Source: Betaproteobacteria bacterium
GTDB lineage: Bacteria > Pseudomonadota > Gammaproteobacteria > Burkholderiales > SG8-39
Direction: 5' to 3'
DNA: 62,705 nucleotides
Assembly (NCBI GenBank): GCA_016195915.1
Contig: JACPYS010000020.1
Coordinates: 1 to 62,705, forward strand
A program made the translations under genes and the position numbers. This document shows positions 1 to 8,196 of this stretch, piece after piece; the first letter of the stretch is position 1, and the number at the start of each line of letters is the position of its first letter. The notes under the pieces were generated by a model. It worked only from the letters and a program-made list of their open reading frames with translations, searched no databases and was not told the origin of the DNA.

Positions 1-1212
1 CCCGCGCGGCGCGCGCGCGCCGCGGACCGTCGCGCGCTGGTGATCGGCGCGGGCCTCGCAGGAAGCGCGGTGTGCGAGCGGCTTGCGGCACGCGGCTGGA
101 AGCTGACACTGATCGAACGGCACGCCGCTCACACGCTCCAGTCCTTTGGCAATCGCACAGGTATCTTCCACCCGCTTGTTTCGCCCGACGACAATCTTTA
201 TTCGCGCCTGACGCGGGGAGCGTTCTGCTGGTGGTTCCAGCAATGGCAGCTGCTCGAACGAGCCGGTCTGGCGGTGGAATCGGCGCGCTGCGGCGTGTTG
301 CAACTCGCGCGCGACGAGCAGAAATCGGCGCGGCAGCGTGCCACCATCGAAACGCTCGGCTATCCGTCCGAGTACGCCTGCTGGCTCGATCGCGCTCAGG
401 CCACGCGCGTCGCGGGCATGGCCGTTCCCGATGGCGGTGCGTGGTTTCCGCGTGCCGGGTGGGTCCGGCCGCTCAGCCTGGTGAGCGCACTGCTCGCCAA
501 GTGTGGTGAGCGGCTCGACGCGCGCTTTGGCTGCGAAGTGGCGGCGCTCGAGCGGCACGATGGAGATTGGCTCGCACTGGATGCGCACGGTGCCGAGATC
601 GCGCGAGCGCCGGTGCTGGTGCTGGCCAACGCTGCCGAGGCACTCGATCTGGTCCGGCAACGCCATATCGCGCTGCGGCGCGTGCGCGGCCAGGTCAGCT
701 ACCTTCCAGGCGAGCGTTTCGCGCAATTGCGCACGGTACTGATACGCGGCGGTTACCTCATCCCGCCGGTCGCGGGAATATGCGTCGCCGGCGCGAGTTT
801 CGATCCCGATGACGCCGATCCTTCCGTACGCGCCTGGAGCCACGCGGGAAACCTGGAGCGGCTCGAACGCATCATGCCGGGCGCTTCGGCCGGTCTCGAT
901 CCGGAGCATCTCGATGGCGGCGTGGGCTTTCGCGCCGTGGCGCGCGACCGTTTGCCGGTGATCGGTGCGCTCGCCGATGAGGACGCATTTCTCAAACCCT
1001 TGCCACTCGCAGAGGTGCCACGACTGGCGGGACTGTACGCGGCCACGGCCTACGGCTCGCGCGGCATCCTTTGGGCGGGGCTCGGCGCCGAACTTCTCGC
1101 CAGCCTTATCGAGGGCGAGCCGCTGCCCGTGGAAGGCGCGCTCGCCGACGCTGTTGATCCGGCACGCTTTGCGCAGCGCGCGCTCAGGCGAGTGACTTCA
1201 CATTCCCGCTGA
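1..1212 (+). CDS. mnmC: MnmC C-terminal FAD oxidoreductase domain (5' partial)
   Basis: The C-terminal FAD-dependent domain of MnmC oxidises cmnm5s2U34 to nm5s2U34 in tRNA wobble uridines. The dinucleotide-binding motif GAGLAGSA follows VI at about residues 15-22 of the visible frame. The stretch QSFGNRTGIFHPLVSPDD and a late GFRAVARDRLPVIG block are typical of this domain. The frame is open back to base 1 with no stop, and the GTG at 40 lies inside the beta-strand of the Rossmann motif, so the true start is outside the window. The missing part is probably the MnmD methyltransferase domain of a bifunctional MnmC, but this is not visible. The 3' end overlaps the convergent next gene by 15 bp. 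Confidence 0.85.
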   Translation, partial: PARRARAADRRALVIGAGLAGSAVCERLAARGWKLTLIERHAAHTLQSFGNRTGIFHPLVSPDDNLYSRLTRGAFCWWFQQWQLLERAGLAVESARCGVLQLARDEQKSARQRATIETLGYPSEYACWLDRAQATRVAGMAVPDGGAWFPRAGWVRPLSLVSALLAKCGERLDARFGCEVAALERHDGDWLALDAHGAEIARAPVLVLANAAEALDLVRQRHIALRRVRGQVSYLPGERFAQLRTVLIRGGYLIPPVAGICVAGASFDPDDADPSVRAWSHAGNLERLERIMPGASAGLDPEHLDGGVGFRAVARDRLPVIGALADEDAFLKPLPLAEVPRLAGLYAATAYGSRGILWAGLGAELLASLIEGEPLPVEGALADAVDPARFAQRALRRVTSHSR

Positions 1213-2070
1213 GCGTCGCGCCGGCAAGCTGCGGCGCGAGACGCGACCGGTAATCCATTTCACTGAGCGTCGGGCGCGTTCCGCGACGAAGATCAGCGGC
1301 AATTGTTTGAAGTCGTCGTTGAATACCTCGAAGCTGTAGTCGCCCCGATAGCCCATTTCGTCCAAGGTCTGGACGAACTTGGTCAACTGTTCGCTGTGCA
1401 CACCCTCCCCGGGGAAGACACGGTAATGCCTGGCGGTGTCGATGCGTTGTTCCGGCGAGCGCACTTCGTGCCACATGAAATCCGATAACTGCACGAGGAA
1501 AATCTTGCACGGGTCAATGTCCGCCAGCGCATCGAAGCTGGTGCTGTTTGCGAGGATATGGAATGAGTCGAGCGTCAGGCCGAGATTCGTCCGATCTGCG
1601 GCTTCGACGATCTCCCAGGACTGCGGGTACTGGTTCACGAAGCGGCCCCAGGAAAGGGCCTCGTAGGCGATCCTGATATTGAGTGGCAGCGCGAGCATCG
1701 AAAGCTTTTGAAGGTCGCGTACCAGCAGGTCCGGATCTCCCGACGCATGCGCCGAAGTCGACGAGCATACAAGCAGCACCTTGGATCCCAAGGCATGACA
1801 CATCTCAAGCATTGCCTTGGCCACATCGACCTTGTACGCGTGCAGGTGCCCGGAAAGTCCTTCAAAGTCGCGCAGCACCTGGAAGCCCGTAACGCGCAGA
1901 CCGCTGTTGCGCACGGCTTCGACGGCAGCCCGTTCGCCGGCAGGGTGGCCCGCAATGTCCGGCGCCATGAGCATCACCTGAGTGAAGCCGCCTCTGCGCA
2001 TCGCGGTCAATTTGGCTTCGAGCGGCCCGGCCAGTGTGATCGTATCCATTCCGAAATGGTCGAGGTTCAT
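1198..2070 (-). CDS. 3-dehydroshikimate dehydratase-like TIM-barrel protein (QuiC N-terminal type)
   Basis: 290 aa of the sugar-phosphate isomerase/AP-endonuclease-2 TIM-barrel fold. The metal-ligand pattern of QuiC-type 3-dehydroshikimate dehydratases is visible: Glu137 (YEALSWGRFVNQY), Asp168 (LTLDSFHI), Gln194 (FLVQLSD) and Glu248 (SFEVFNDD). The family converts 3-dehydroshikimate to protocatechuate. In Pseudomonas QuiC1 this domain is fused to an HPPD-like domain; here the HPPD-like part is the separate gene immediately upstream (14 bp gap), so the enzyme is split. Cytosolic; probably co-transcribed with that gene and divergent from the TetR/TRAP unit. The substrate is inferred from motif and context. 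Confidence 0.8.
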   Translation of the reverse strand: MNLDHFGMDTITLAGPLEAKLTAMRRGGFTQVMLMAPDIAGHPAGERAAVEAVRNSGLRVTGFQVLRDFEGLSGHLHAYKVDVAKAMLEMCHALGSKVLLVCSSTSAHASGDPDLLVRDLQKLSMLALPLNIRIAYEALSWGRFVNQYPQSWEIVEAADRTNLGLTLDSFHILANSTSFDALADIDPCKIFLVQLSDFMWHEVRSPEQRIDTARHYRVFPGEGVHSEQLTKFVQTLDEMGYRGDYSFEVFNDDFKQLPLIFVAERARRSVKWITGRVSRRSLPARRSAGM

Positions 2071-2084
2071 GAGCGTCCGAGCCG

Positions 2085-2960
2085 TCAGGGTTTCAGGTGG
2101 CTGATCACCAGCTCGAAGGTGACCCCGCCCAGGTACACCTGGGTGAGCGCGCCCTTGTCGCTCGGCTGCACGGCACCATGGTCCACAAAAACCAGGCCGC
2201 GCACTTTAAGCGCGCGAGTCGCAGCGTGCACATCGGGCGCGCCAAGTCCCAATCGCACGAATCCTTCGTCCCAGTGCGCCTCCTCGGCGCCCGGCGGCGG
2301 TTCGATGAGTTGCAGATAGAACTTGTGGCAGGGGCTTTCGAGCAAGGTGCCTTTCGGCAAGACACCGAAGTATTTCCCGTGCGGTAACACCGAAAAGCCG
2401 AGCAGGCAACGGTAGAAATCCACCCAGTCGTTCGTACGGTCCGTTAGAACGCTCTGTACGACGCCGAAGTAGTGCAGACCGGCAAGCGCCGGTGGGCGCT
2501 GTGCGGTGCCGGGAATGGGAACGAAGTCGACGTCGTAGATCGAGAAATCGGAGTAGCGATCCACGAAGTAAATGAGGCTATCCCCGACGCCGTGGATGCC
2601 GGGGATGTTGAGTTCCATCGCTGATGCGCGGGTGGGCATCTCCCAGGCGCCCCGGTCCGTGGAATGCCTGTACGCGAAACCGGCGTCCCGCGCGCGAAGA
2701 GCAATGGCCGCGATCGCCGGAACGCTGTCCGGCGACGACAGGCCCGGCAGCGCGTCGGGATGGGAGTTGACGATCAGGTTCATGGAACCTTGACGGTAGA
2801 GCACCACCTCCCGGGATCGATGCCGCGCGACCGCGGAGAAGCCGAGATGCTCGAGCAGTGCCCCGAAGGCCTGAGGTTGTGATGTGGCGAACTCAATGAA
2901 CTCGATCCCATCCAGGCCCAGCGGATTGGATGGTTCCGGTATCTGTTCAAAGGCAGGCAT
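2085..2960 (-). CDS. VOC-family protein, HPPD-like (QuiC C-terminal type)
   Basis: Two tandem VOC modules resembling 4-hydroxyphenylpyruvate dioxygenase, with an N-terminal module LDGIEFIEFAT and a C-terminal module LAGLHYFGVV to TFELVISH. Start chosen at the ATG of MPAFEQ because GGAGG lies six bases before it; an upstream ATG at 2972 would overlap that RBS. Counting from that upstream ATG, His167 and Glu287 fit metal ligands, but the usual second His aligns with Arg240, so dioxygenase chemistry is doubtful. Together with the downstream TIM-barrel gene it matches the two halves of QuiC1. It could be a structural partner of the dehydratase; the role is inferred. Confidence 0.7.
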   Translation of the reverse strand: MPAFEQIPEPSNPLGLDGIEFIEFATSQPQAFGALLEHLGFSAVARHRSREVVLYRQGSMNLIVNSHPDALPGLSSPDSVPAIAAIALRARDAGFAYRHSTDRGAWEMPTRASAMELNIPGIHGVGDSLIYFVDRYSDFSIYDVDFVPIPGTAQRPPALAGLHYFGVVQSVLTDRTNDWVDFYRCLLGFSVLPHGKYFGVLPKGTLLESPCHKFYLQLIEPPPGAEEAHWDEGFVRLGLGAPDVHAATRALKVRGLVFVDHGAVQPSDKGALTQVYLGGVTFELVISHLKP

Positions 2961-3020
2961 CACGACCTCCATGTCATTGCTGCGGTGCCGCAGAAGCCAA
3001 GCACGAATTGGCGAACTCGT

Positions 3021-3033
3021 TAAGATATACTTA
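3021..3033. promoter_or_regulatory. Candidate TetR operator between divergent catabolic units
   Basis: TAAG-ATATA-CTTA, an inverted repeat with 4-bp arms and a 5-bp AT-rich centre, lies in the 98-bp region between the divergent VOC and TetR genes. Its position suits control of both directions by the adjacent TetR protein. The arms are short, so this is a weak call. Confidence 0.35.
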
Positions 3034-3058
3034 CAGCCTCGTCAATTTCAAGCATTTC

Positions 3059-3796
3059 ATGATGAAAGCGACTGCTGCCGCCGCGCAAGGCGCGCGCAAC
3101 CGGGTCCGCCCGCCGGCGGCCTCCTTGCGCAGGTCACGGAAGCTCGCCACCGTCGATCGCACGGCTGCCATGTGCAAGCCGAAGGAGCCGGCGGCAAATC
3201 GCGCCCGGATGGTCAAGGCGGCAATCGCGGAATTCGCCTCGCGCGGCTTCGCCGGCGCCAGCATGGACGCCATCGCCGCGCGGACCCATACGACGCGAGC
3301 GCTCATCAACTACTACTTCGGCAGCAAGGAAAAGGTCTATCTGGCGGTGCTCGAGCATGTGTATTGCGAGATCCGCCAGGCCGAAAGCGTTCTCGATCTC
3401 GATCATCTCGCTCCGGTCGATGCCGTTCGACGCATCGTGCAGTTCACCTTCGACTATTACCTGGAACACGAGGGGTTCGTGCGGCTGGTGGTGGCCGAGA
3501 ACCAGGCGAAAGGCCGACACTTCAGGAAGTCGAAAGCGATGCGCTCGCTCAATCGAGCGATCATCGATACTCTGGCACGCGTCATTGTGCGCGGGCAGGC
3601 GGAAGGTTCATTCCGCGCCAATGCGGACCCCGTGGAAGTCCACATGGCAATTGCCGCGCTCGGAATGTTCAACGTCACAAACCAGTACACCTTCGGCGCG
3701 ATATTTCAGCGCGACATGGGCGCCAGAGGAGATGTCCGTCGGCGGCGCGAGCTGGTCGCCGAAGTGATTCTCAGCTACCTGAGGAAGACAGACTGA
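3059..3796 (+). CDS. TetR/AcrR-family regulator of the quinate/shikimate cluster
   Basis: The N-terminal HTH is clear: RMVKAAIAEFASRGF, then ASMDAIAARTHTTRALINYYF and GSKEKVYLAVLEH. The C-terminal ligand domain is of the broad TetR_C type. The start is uncertain. ATG 3059 gives a basic N-terminal tail, while ATG 3170 (MCKPKEPAANRARM) gives the more usual TetR length. It sits between the divergent dehydratase/VOC pair and the TRAP operon, 134 bp before dctP, so it is the likely local regulator. The effector is unknown. Confidence 0.8.
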   Translation: MMKATAAAAQGARNRVRPPAASLRRSRKLATVDRTAAMCKPKEPAANRARMVKAAIAEFASRGFAGASMDAIAARTHTTRALINYYFGSKEKVYLAVLEHVYCEIRQAESVLDLDHLAPVDAVRRIVQFTFDYYLEHEGFVRLVVAENQAKGRHFRKSKAMRSLNRAIIDTLARVIVRGQAEGSFRANADPVEVHMAIAALGMFNVTNQYTFGAIFQRDMGARGDVRRRRELVAEVILSYLRKTD

Positions 3797-3930
3797 CTCC
3801 GGTGGAGGAAATCGATGAGATCGCGAGCATGCAGCAGAGGTAAGTTTTGCAGTCCTAACTGAAAGGCGGAACCCGCAGCTCGTCTGGACGACGCCATCGG
3901 GCACACATACTTCACGGGAGGAGGATCAAC

Positions 3931-4920
3931 ATGAACTTCAAAATCGACCGCCGTTCGGCGCTCAAGGCAGGCGCCGCTCTTGCGGCTATGCACGTGGTGG
4001 GTGTCCGAGCGCAGGCCAAGCCCAACATTCGCTTTGCGGCGGTATTCTCCGACAAAGACATTCGCGCTGGCATGATCCAGATGTTCGCGAAGGAAATCGA
4101 AGGCGAGTTCAAAGTGGAGCCTTACTATAACGGGACGTTGTTCAAGCAAGGCACGGAACTGGTCGCCTTGCAGCGCGACAACCTGGAGATGGGCAATATT
4201 GCGCCGCAGGATATTTCCAAGCAAATCCCGGCCTGGTCGATCCTGACCTCGGCGTATCTCTTCCGCGACGCCAACCACCTGAACTCGTTCTTCGCCAGCG
4301 ACCTGGGGGCGCAGATGAAGAAGATGGTCGAGGACGAGGTCAAGGTGAAAATCCTCGGGCCGACGTTCTTCGGCACCCGGCAGGTGGGCCTCAAGGCGAA
4401 GAAGAGGATCGCCACGCCTGCGGACATGGCCGGCATCAAGCTCAGGATGCCCCCCGGCGACGCGTGGCAGCTCCTCGGCCGCTCGATCGGCGCGAATCCC
4501 ACGCCGATGGCTTACGCGGAGGTCTACACGGGTCTTCAGACCGGAGCGATCGACGGCCAGGACAACCCGCTCCCCAACGTGCAGAACATGAAGTTCTACG
4601 AGGTGATGTCGCAGATCGTACTGACCTCGCATCTCGTCGGTTTCGACCTGCTCGCCGTGAACCTGAAAACCTGGCAAGCCATGTCGCCCGCCAGGCAAAA
4701 GGTCTTCCAGGCCGCGGCCGACAGGGCGATCGCCTGGAGCGCGGCGGAGCATCTGAAGCGTGAAGCAGAACTGGCCGACAGCTTCAGGAAGCAGGGCCTC
4801 GAGATCTACACCCCGGATGTCAAGGCCTTCCGCGAGTATGCGCAGAGGATATACGTGAGTTCGGACCAGGCGAAGGACTGGCCGAAAGGGATGCTCGAGA
4901 AAATCAACGCTCTGAAGTAA
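3931..4920 (+). CDS. dctP: TRAP transporter solute-binding protein, DctP family
   Basis: 329 aa periplasmic receptor. The N-terminus has a Tat-like signal (DRRSALKAGAALAAMHV) ending near VRAQA, and a strong GGAGGA RBS sits just before the ATG. Family blocks include AVFSDKDIRAGMIQMF near the N-terminus and the ligand-Arg region FGTRQVGLKAKKRI, with QTGAIDGQDNPLPNV later. It delivers an organic acid to the DctQM membrane unit encoded next. Linkage to dehydroquinase and quinate/shikimate dehydrogenase genes suggests quinate, shikimate or a related acid as the ligand. Confidence 0.9.
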   Translation: MNFKIDRRSALKAGAALAAMHVVGVRAQAKPNIRFAAVFSDKDIRAGMIQMFAKEIEGEFKVEPYYNGTLFKQGTELVALQRDNLEMGNIAPQDISKQIPAWSILTSAYLFRDANHLNSFFASDLGAQMKKMVEDEVKVKILGPTFFGTRQVGLKAKKRIATPADMAGIKLRMPPGDAWQLLGRSIGANPTPMAYAEVYTGLQTGAIDGQDNPLPNVQNMKFYEVMSQIVLTSHLVGFDLLAVNLKTWQAMSPARQKVFQAAADRAIAWSAAEHLKREAELADSFRKQGLEIYTPDVKAFREYAQRIYVSSDQAKDWPKGMLEKINALK

Positions 4921-4991
4921 CTCCCGCATGTCCGCCGGGCGCGCCCGCGACCGGCGGCATGCATGGAGTTTATTGGTCTTGGGCAGGGAAG

Positions 4992-5513
4992 ATGAAGCAG
5001 CCGTTCATTCGGAAAGCCTCGGCCTGGCTGCGGCGCCGTGCGGAGAATATCGCGGCCGGCCTGCTCGCGGTCATGTTCGTCGCATTCATCGTGCAGATCG
5101 TTTTCCGGTATTTTTTCAACTTCCCGATCGGCTGGACATCCGAGTTGAGCGTCATCACCTGGCTGTGGCTGGTGCTCTGGGGCGCAGCCTTCGTCGTGAA
5201 GGAAAGCGAGGAAATCCGCCTCGACCTCATCTATGGGGCGGCCGGCCGCCACACGCGCCGCGTCATGGGAATCATCACCGGGGTCTCGATCGTGGCCTTG
5301 TATGCCGCCTCGCTCCCAGCAACGGTCAAATACGTCAGTTTCATGAAAGTTGAATCAACGTCCTATCTGAAGATCCGCTTCGACTGGCTGTTCTCGATCT
5401 ATGTGTTCTTCATCGTTGCAGTCATTGTCCGTTACCTCTGGATCCTTTCGCACCTGCTGCGCGGCAAGGATCCAGAACCCCTCGATTTGACCAAAGCGAG
5501 CTCCGGCCTGTGA
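4992..5513 (+). CDS. dctQ: TRAP transporter small permease, DctQ family
   Basis: About 173 aa with four hydrophobic segments: AAGLLAVMFVAFIVQIVF, then VITWLWLVLWGAAFVV, GIITGVSIVALYAASL, and FSIYVFFIVAVIVRYLW. The RYFFNFPIGWTSELS stretch between the first two is typical of DctQ. ATG 4992 is preferred (AGGGAAG just upstream) over an ATG at 4959. It lies 71 bp after dctP and overlaps dctM by 4 bp. Inner-membrane bridging subunit of the secondary transporter. Confidence 0.88.
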   Translation: MKQPFIRKASAWLRRRAENIAAGLLAVMFVAFIVQIVFRYFFNFPIGWTSELSVITWLWLVLWGAAFVVKESEEIRLDLIYGAAGRHTRRVMGIITGVSIVALYAASLPATVKYVSFMKVESTSYLKIRFDWLFSIYVFFIVAVIVRYLWILSHLLRGKDPEPLDLTKASSGL

Positions 5514-6811
5514 ATCCCACCAGCCCCTTCTCGCTCGCAGTCATGGCGATCGTCGCTCTCACCCTGCTCGGGTTGCCGATCGGGCACTCGATGATCGGCG
5601 GATCGATTCTTTATCTTTTCATGACCGGCCTCGATATCGGAACCGCCGCCGAGCAGCTTTCTAACGGCATGTACAACAGCTTCGTGCTGCTGGCCATTCC
5701 GCTGTTCATCCTTGCCGCCGAGTTCATGACCATCGGCAGCATCACCGAACGGCTGCTGAGCTTCTGCAACGCGTTCGTCGGACGCTTCCGCGGCGGTCTC
5801 GCTCACGTCAACGTCGTGCAAAGCATCATCTTCGCCGGAATGTCGGGCTCGGCTCTAGCCGACGCGGCGAGCAGCGGCAAGCTGATGCAGAAAATGATGA
5901 CGCAGGACGGCAAATACACGGCGAGCTTCGCCGCCGCCCTGACCGCGGCTTCTTCGGTCATTGGGCCCATCATCCCGCCCTCGATCCCGATGGTGATCTA
6001 CGCGCTGGTTTCGGACACATCCATCGGCTACCTGTTCCTCGGCGGCGTGATCCCGGGTCTGCTCATTGGCATCGCGCAGATGCTCTATGTCTCGTTCGTC
6101 GCCAAGCGTAGAAATTTCCCGGTCGAGAAAGCCGTCCCGCTGCGCGACATCCCGCGCATCGCTTGGGACGCCTTCCCGGCGTTGATGATGCCGGTGATTC
6201 TTTTCGGCTGCCTATACAGCGGGATCACCACGCCCACGGAAGCGGCCGCTCTCGCCGCCTTCTATGCGCTGCTGGTGTCCGCGTTTCTCTATCGCGCCGT
6301 CACCTGGCGCGGCGTCTACAACTCGCTGCTGAATAGCGCGCGCGTCACGATATCGATCGGCATACTGATCGCCGCCGCGATGGTCTTCAACTACGTTATT
6401 ACGATCGAGAACGTTCCCAGGACGCTCGCCATCATGATGCAGGGGTACGCTCTCTCGCCGTTTACCTTTCTCCTGCTAGCGAACGTCATCCTCATGGTCC
6501 TCGGCTGCTTCCTGGAAGGAACCACGATTCTGCTGATCATCATTCCGGTTCTCCTCCCCACGGCGCAGGCGCTGGGCATCGACCCGGTGCATTTCGGGGT
6601 GGTCGCGGTCGTCAACATCATGATCGGCCTGATCACCCCGCCTTACGGCCTGCTGCTTTTCATGATGGTCAAGATCGCGGAGGTATCCCTCACGGACCTC
6701 GTACGCGAGGTGATGCCATTTCTCGGCGCCATGATCGGCGCACTTGCGCTGATTACCTTCATACCGGGGCTCGTGCTCTTTCTGCCTCGGCTCATGGGCT
6801 ACCACGGCTGA
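5510..6811 (+). CDS. dctM: TRAP transporter large permease, DctM family
   Basis: 433 aa, multi-spanning (about 12 hydrophobic segments). Hallmarks are SALADAASSGKLMQKMM, then IGPIIPPSIPMVIYAL and FLEGTTILLIIIPVLLP, with GLITPPYGLLLFMMVK near the C-terminus. It is the sodium-coupled transport subunit. A GTG start overlapping the dctQ stop indicates translational coupling, and 20 bp separate it from the dehydroquinase gene, so transport and catabolism are probably one operon. Confidence 0.92.
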   Translation: MNPTSPFSLAVMAIVALTLLGLPIGHSMIGGSILYLFMTGLDIGTAAEQLSNGMYNSFVLLAIPLFILAAEFMTIGSITERLLSFCNAFVGRFRGGLAHVNVVQSIIFAGMSGSALADAASSGKLMQKMMTQDGKYTASFAAALTAASSVIGPIIPPSIPMVIYALVSDTSIGYLFLGGVIPGLLIGIAQMLYVSFVAKRRNFPVEKAVPLRDIPRIAWDAFPALMMPVILFGCLYSGITTPTEAAALAAFYALLVSAFLYRAVTWRGVYNSLLNSARVTISIGILIAAAMVFNYVITIENVPRTLAIMMQGYALSPFTFLLLANVILMVLGCFLEGTTILLIIIPVLLPTAQALGIDPVHFGVVAVVNIMIGLITPPYGLLLFMMVKIAEVSLTDLVREVMPFLGAMIGALALITFIPGLVLFLPRLMGYHG

Positions 6812-6831
6812 GAGCCCGCGATCAAGGAGCA

Positions 6832-7296
6832 ATGGAAATGACCAAGCCAATTTACGTGCTCAACGGGCCGAACTTGAACCGGCTCGGCAAGAGAGAACCG
6901 GAGATCTACGGCACGACGACGCTCGCCGAGGTCGAAGTAATGTGCCGCGAAGCCGCGGGAGGCCGCCCAGTCGAGTTTCGACAGTCGAACGCCGAACACC
7001 AGATCATCGACTGGATTCACGAGGCGATCGACCGCGGTGCAGGCATTGTCATCAATCCGGCCGGCCTCACCTTCAGATCGATCCCCATCCTCGACGCGCT
7101 GAAGATGTTCCCGGGGCCGGTTTTCGAACTGCATATCACCAACGTCCATCGCCGCGAGTCGATCTACCATGACTCACTGGTTTCCAAGGTTGCGGCGGCG
7201 GTCCTCATGGGATTGGGGCCTGACGGGTATCCAACCGCGGTGGCAGCGATGGTGCGTTTGCTCGACGCGAACGCCGCAAGGGCCGGACGAACTTGA
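6832..7296 (+). CDS. Type II 3-dehydroquinate dehydratase-like protein
   Basis: 154 aa. Type II dehydroquinases convert 3-dehydroquinate to 3-dehydroshikimate. The NGPNLNRLGKREPEIYG motif carries Arg21 and catalytic Tyr26, Asn75 is in INPAGL, and His101 is in ELHITN. Two positions that bind substrate hydroxyls in the Mycobacterium enzyme differ: His81 is Phe81 (LTFRS) and Arg112 is Tyr112. The chemistry is therefore probably retained but the substrate may differ. AAGGAG precedes both ATG 6832 and ATG 6838; the second has better spacing. It is inside the TRAP/dehydrogenase operon, so a catabolic role is likelier than biosynthesis. Confidence 0.8.
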   Translation: MEMTKPIYVLNGPNLNRLGKREPEIYGTTTLAEVEVMCREAAGGRPVEFRQSNAEHQIIDWIHEAIDRGAGIVINPAGLTFRSIPILDALKMFPGPVFELHITNVHRRESIYHDSLVSKVAAAVLMGLGPDGYPTAVAAMVRLLDANAARAGRT

Positions 7297-7298
7297 AG

Positions 7299-8171
7299 AT
7301 GTCCGACGCCAGTGTTTCAGCCAGGGCACGTTCGATCCTCTGCGGGCTCATCGGAGCCGGCATTCAGCGCTCACTGTCGCCTGCGCTGCAGGAGGAGGAG
7401 GCGCGCCACCACGGCCTGCGCCTGCACTACCAACTGATCGACCTCGATACCGTCGGAGCCGGTGTCGAGGCCTTGTCCACGCTGATCACTGCGGCGCGCA
7501 TCATGGGATTTGGCGGCCTGAACATCACTTATCCGTGCAAGCAGTCGGTCATCCCGCTCCTGGATGCGCTGTCTGAAGAAGCACGCGCGATCGGTGCGGT
7601 CAATACGGTGGTGTGTGAAGGGAGCCGTCTCGTCGGGCACAACACCGACGGGTCGGGCTGGAGCTGGGGCTTCCAGCGCGCTTTGCCGCAGGCCGACCTT
7701 TCGCGTGTCGTGCTGCTCGGCGCGGGCGGTGCGGGTTCGGCGTGCGCCGATGCGGTACTGCGTCTTGGTGCGGTGCGTCTCGTCATAGTCGACAAGGAGG
7801 CGTCGCGCGCGGCTGCGCTGGCAGAGCGTCTGAACGATCACTTCGATGGCGGTCGCGCCACCGCGACCGCAGAAGTGACGGCGGCGCTCGATGGCGCTAC
7901 CGGCCTCATCCAAGCCACGCCCGTGGGTATGGCGAAAATGCCCGGAACACCGCTGGACGAGGCGCTGCTTCGGCCGGCCATGTGGATCTCGGAGATCGTC
8001 TATGTGCCGCTGGAGACGCCGCTGCTGAAGGCCGCGCGGCGGATCGGCTGCGCCACGGCCGACGGCGGCCATATGAACGTCGGCCAGGCCGCCGGCGGCT
8101 TCAAACTGTTTACCGGCCTCGACGCCGACGTGGCTCGAATGGACGCGCATTTCCGGCAGCTCGTTGAATAG
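7299..8171 (+). CDS. Quinate/shikimate dehydrogenase, probably NAD-dependent
   Basis: 290 aa AroE/YdiB-fold enzyme that oxidises quinate or shikimate at C3. Substrate-site residues visible are Ser25 and Ser27 (QRSLSPA), catalytic Lys81 (NITYPCKQ), Asn102 (GAVNTVV) and Asp117 (HNTDGSG). The nucleotide motif is GAGGAG (141-146), and Asp165 at the end of strand beta-2 (LVIVDKEASRAA) favours NAD over NADP. The overall pattern, including LFTGLDADVARM near the C-terminus, resembles the Corynebacterium catabolic enzyme. ATG 7299 preferred; an in-frame TTG at 7293 overlaps the upstream stop. The position next to the dehydroquinase and TRAP genes supports a catabolic role. Confidence 0.85.
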   Translation: MSDASVSARARSILCGLIGAGIQRSLSPALQEEEARHHGLRLHYQLIDLDTVGAGVEALSTLITAARIMGFGGLNITYPCKQSVIPLLDALSEEARAIGAVNTVVCEGSRLVGHNTDGSGWSWGFQRALPQADLSRVVLLGAGGAGSACADAVLRLGAVRLVIVDKEASRAAALAERLNDHFDGGRATATAEVTAALDGATGLIQATPVGMAKMPGTPLDEALLRPAMWISEIVYVPLETPLLKAARRIGCATADGGHMNVGQAAGGFKLFTGLDADVARMDAHFRQLVE

Positions 8172-8196
8172 AAGTTCCTGACACTGGAGGAAGATC

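Noticed and set aside
3775-4929. Long minus-strand open frames over dctP
   Set aside because: High-GC shadow of the plus-strand DctP gene; no family motifs and no RBS.
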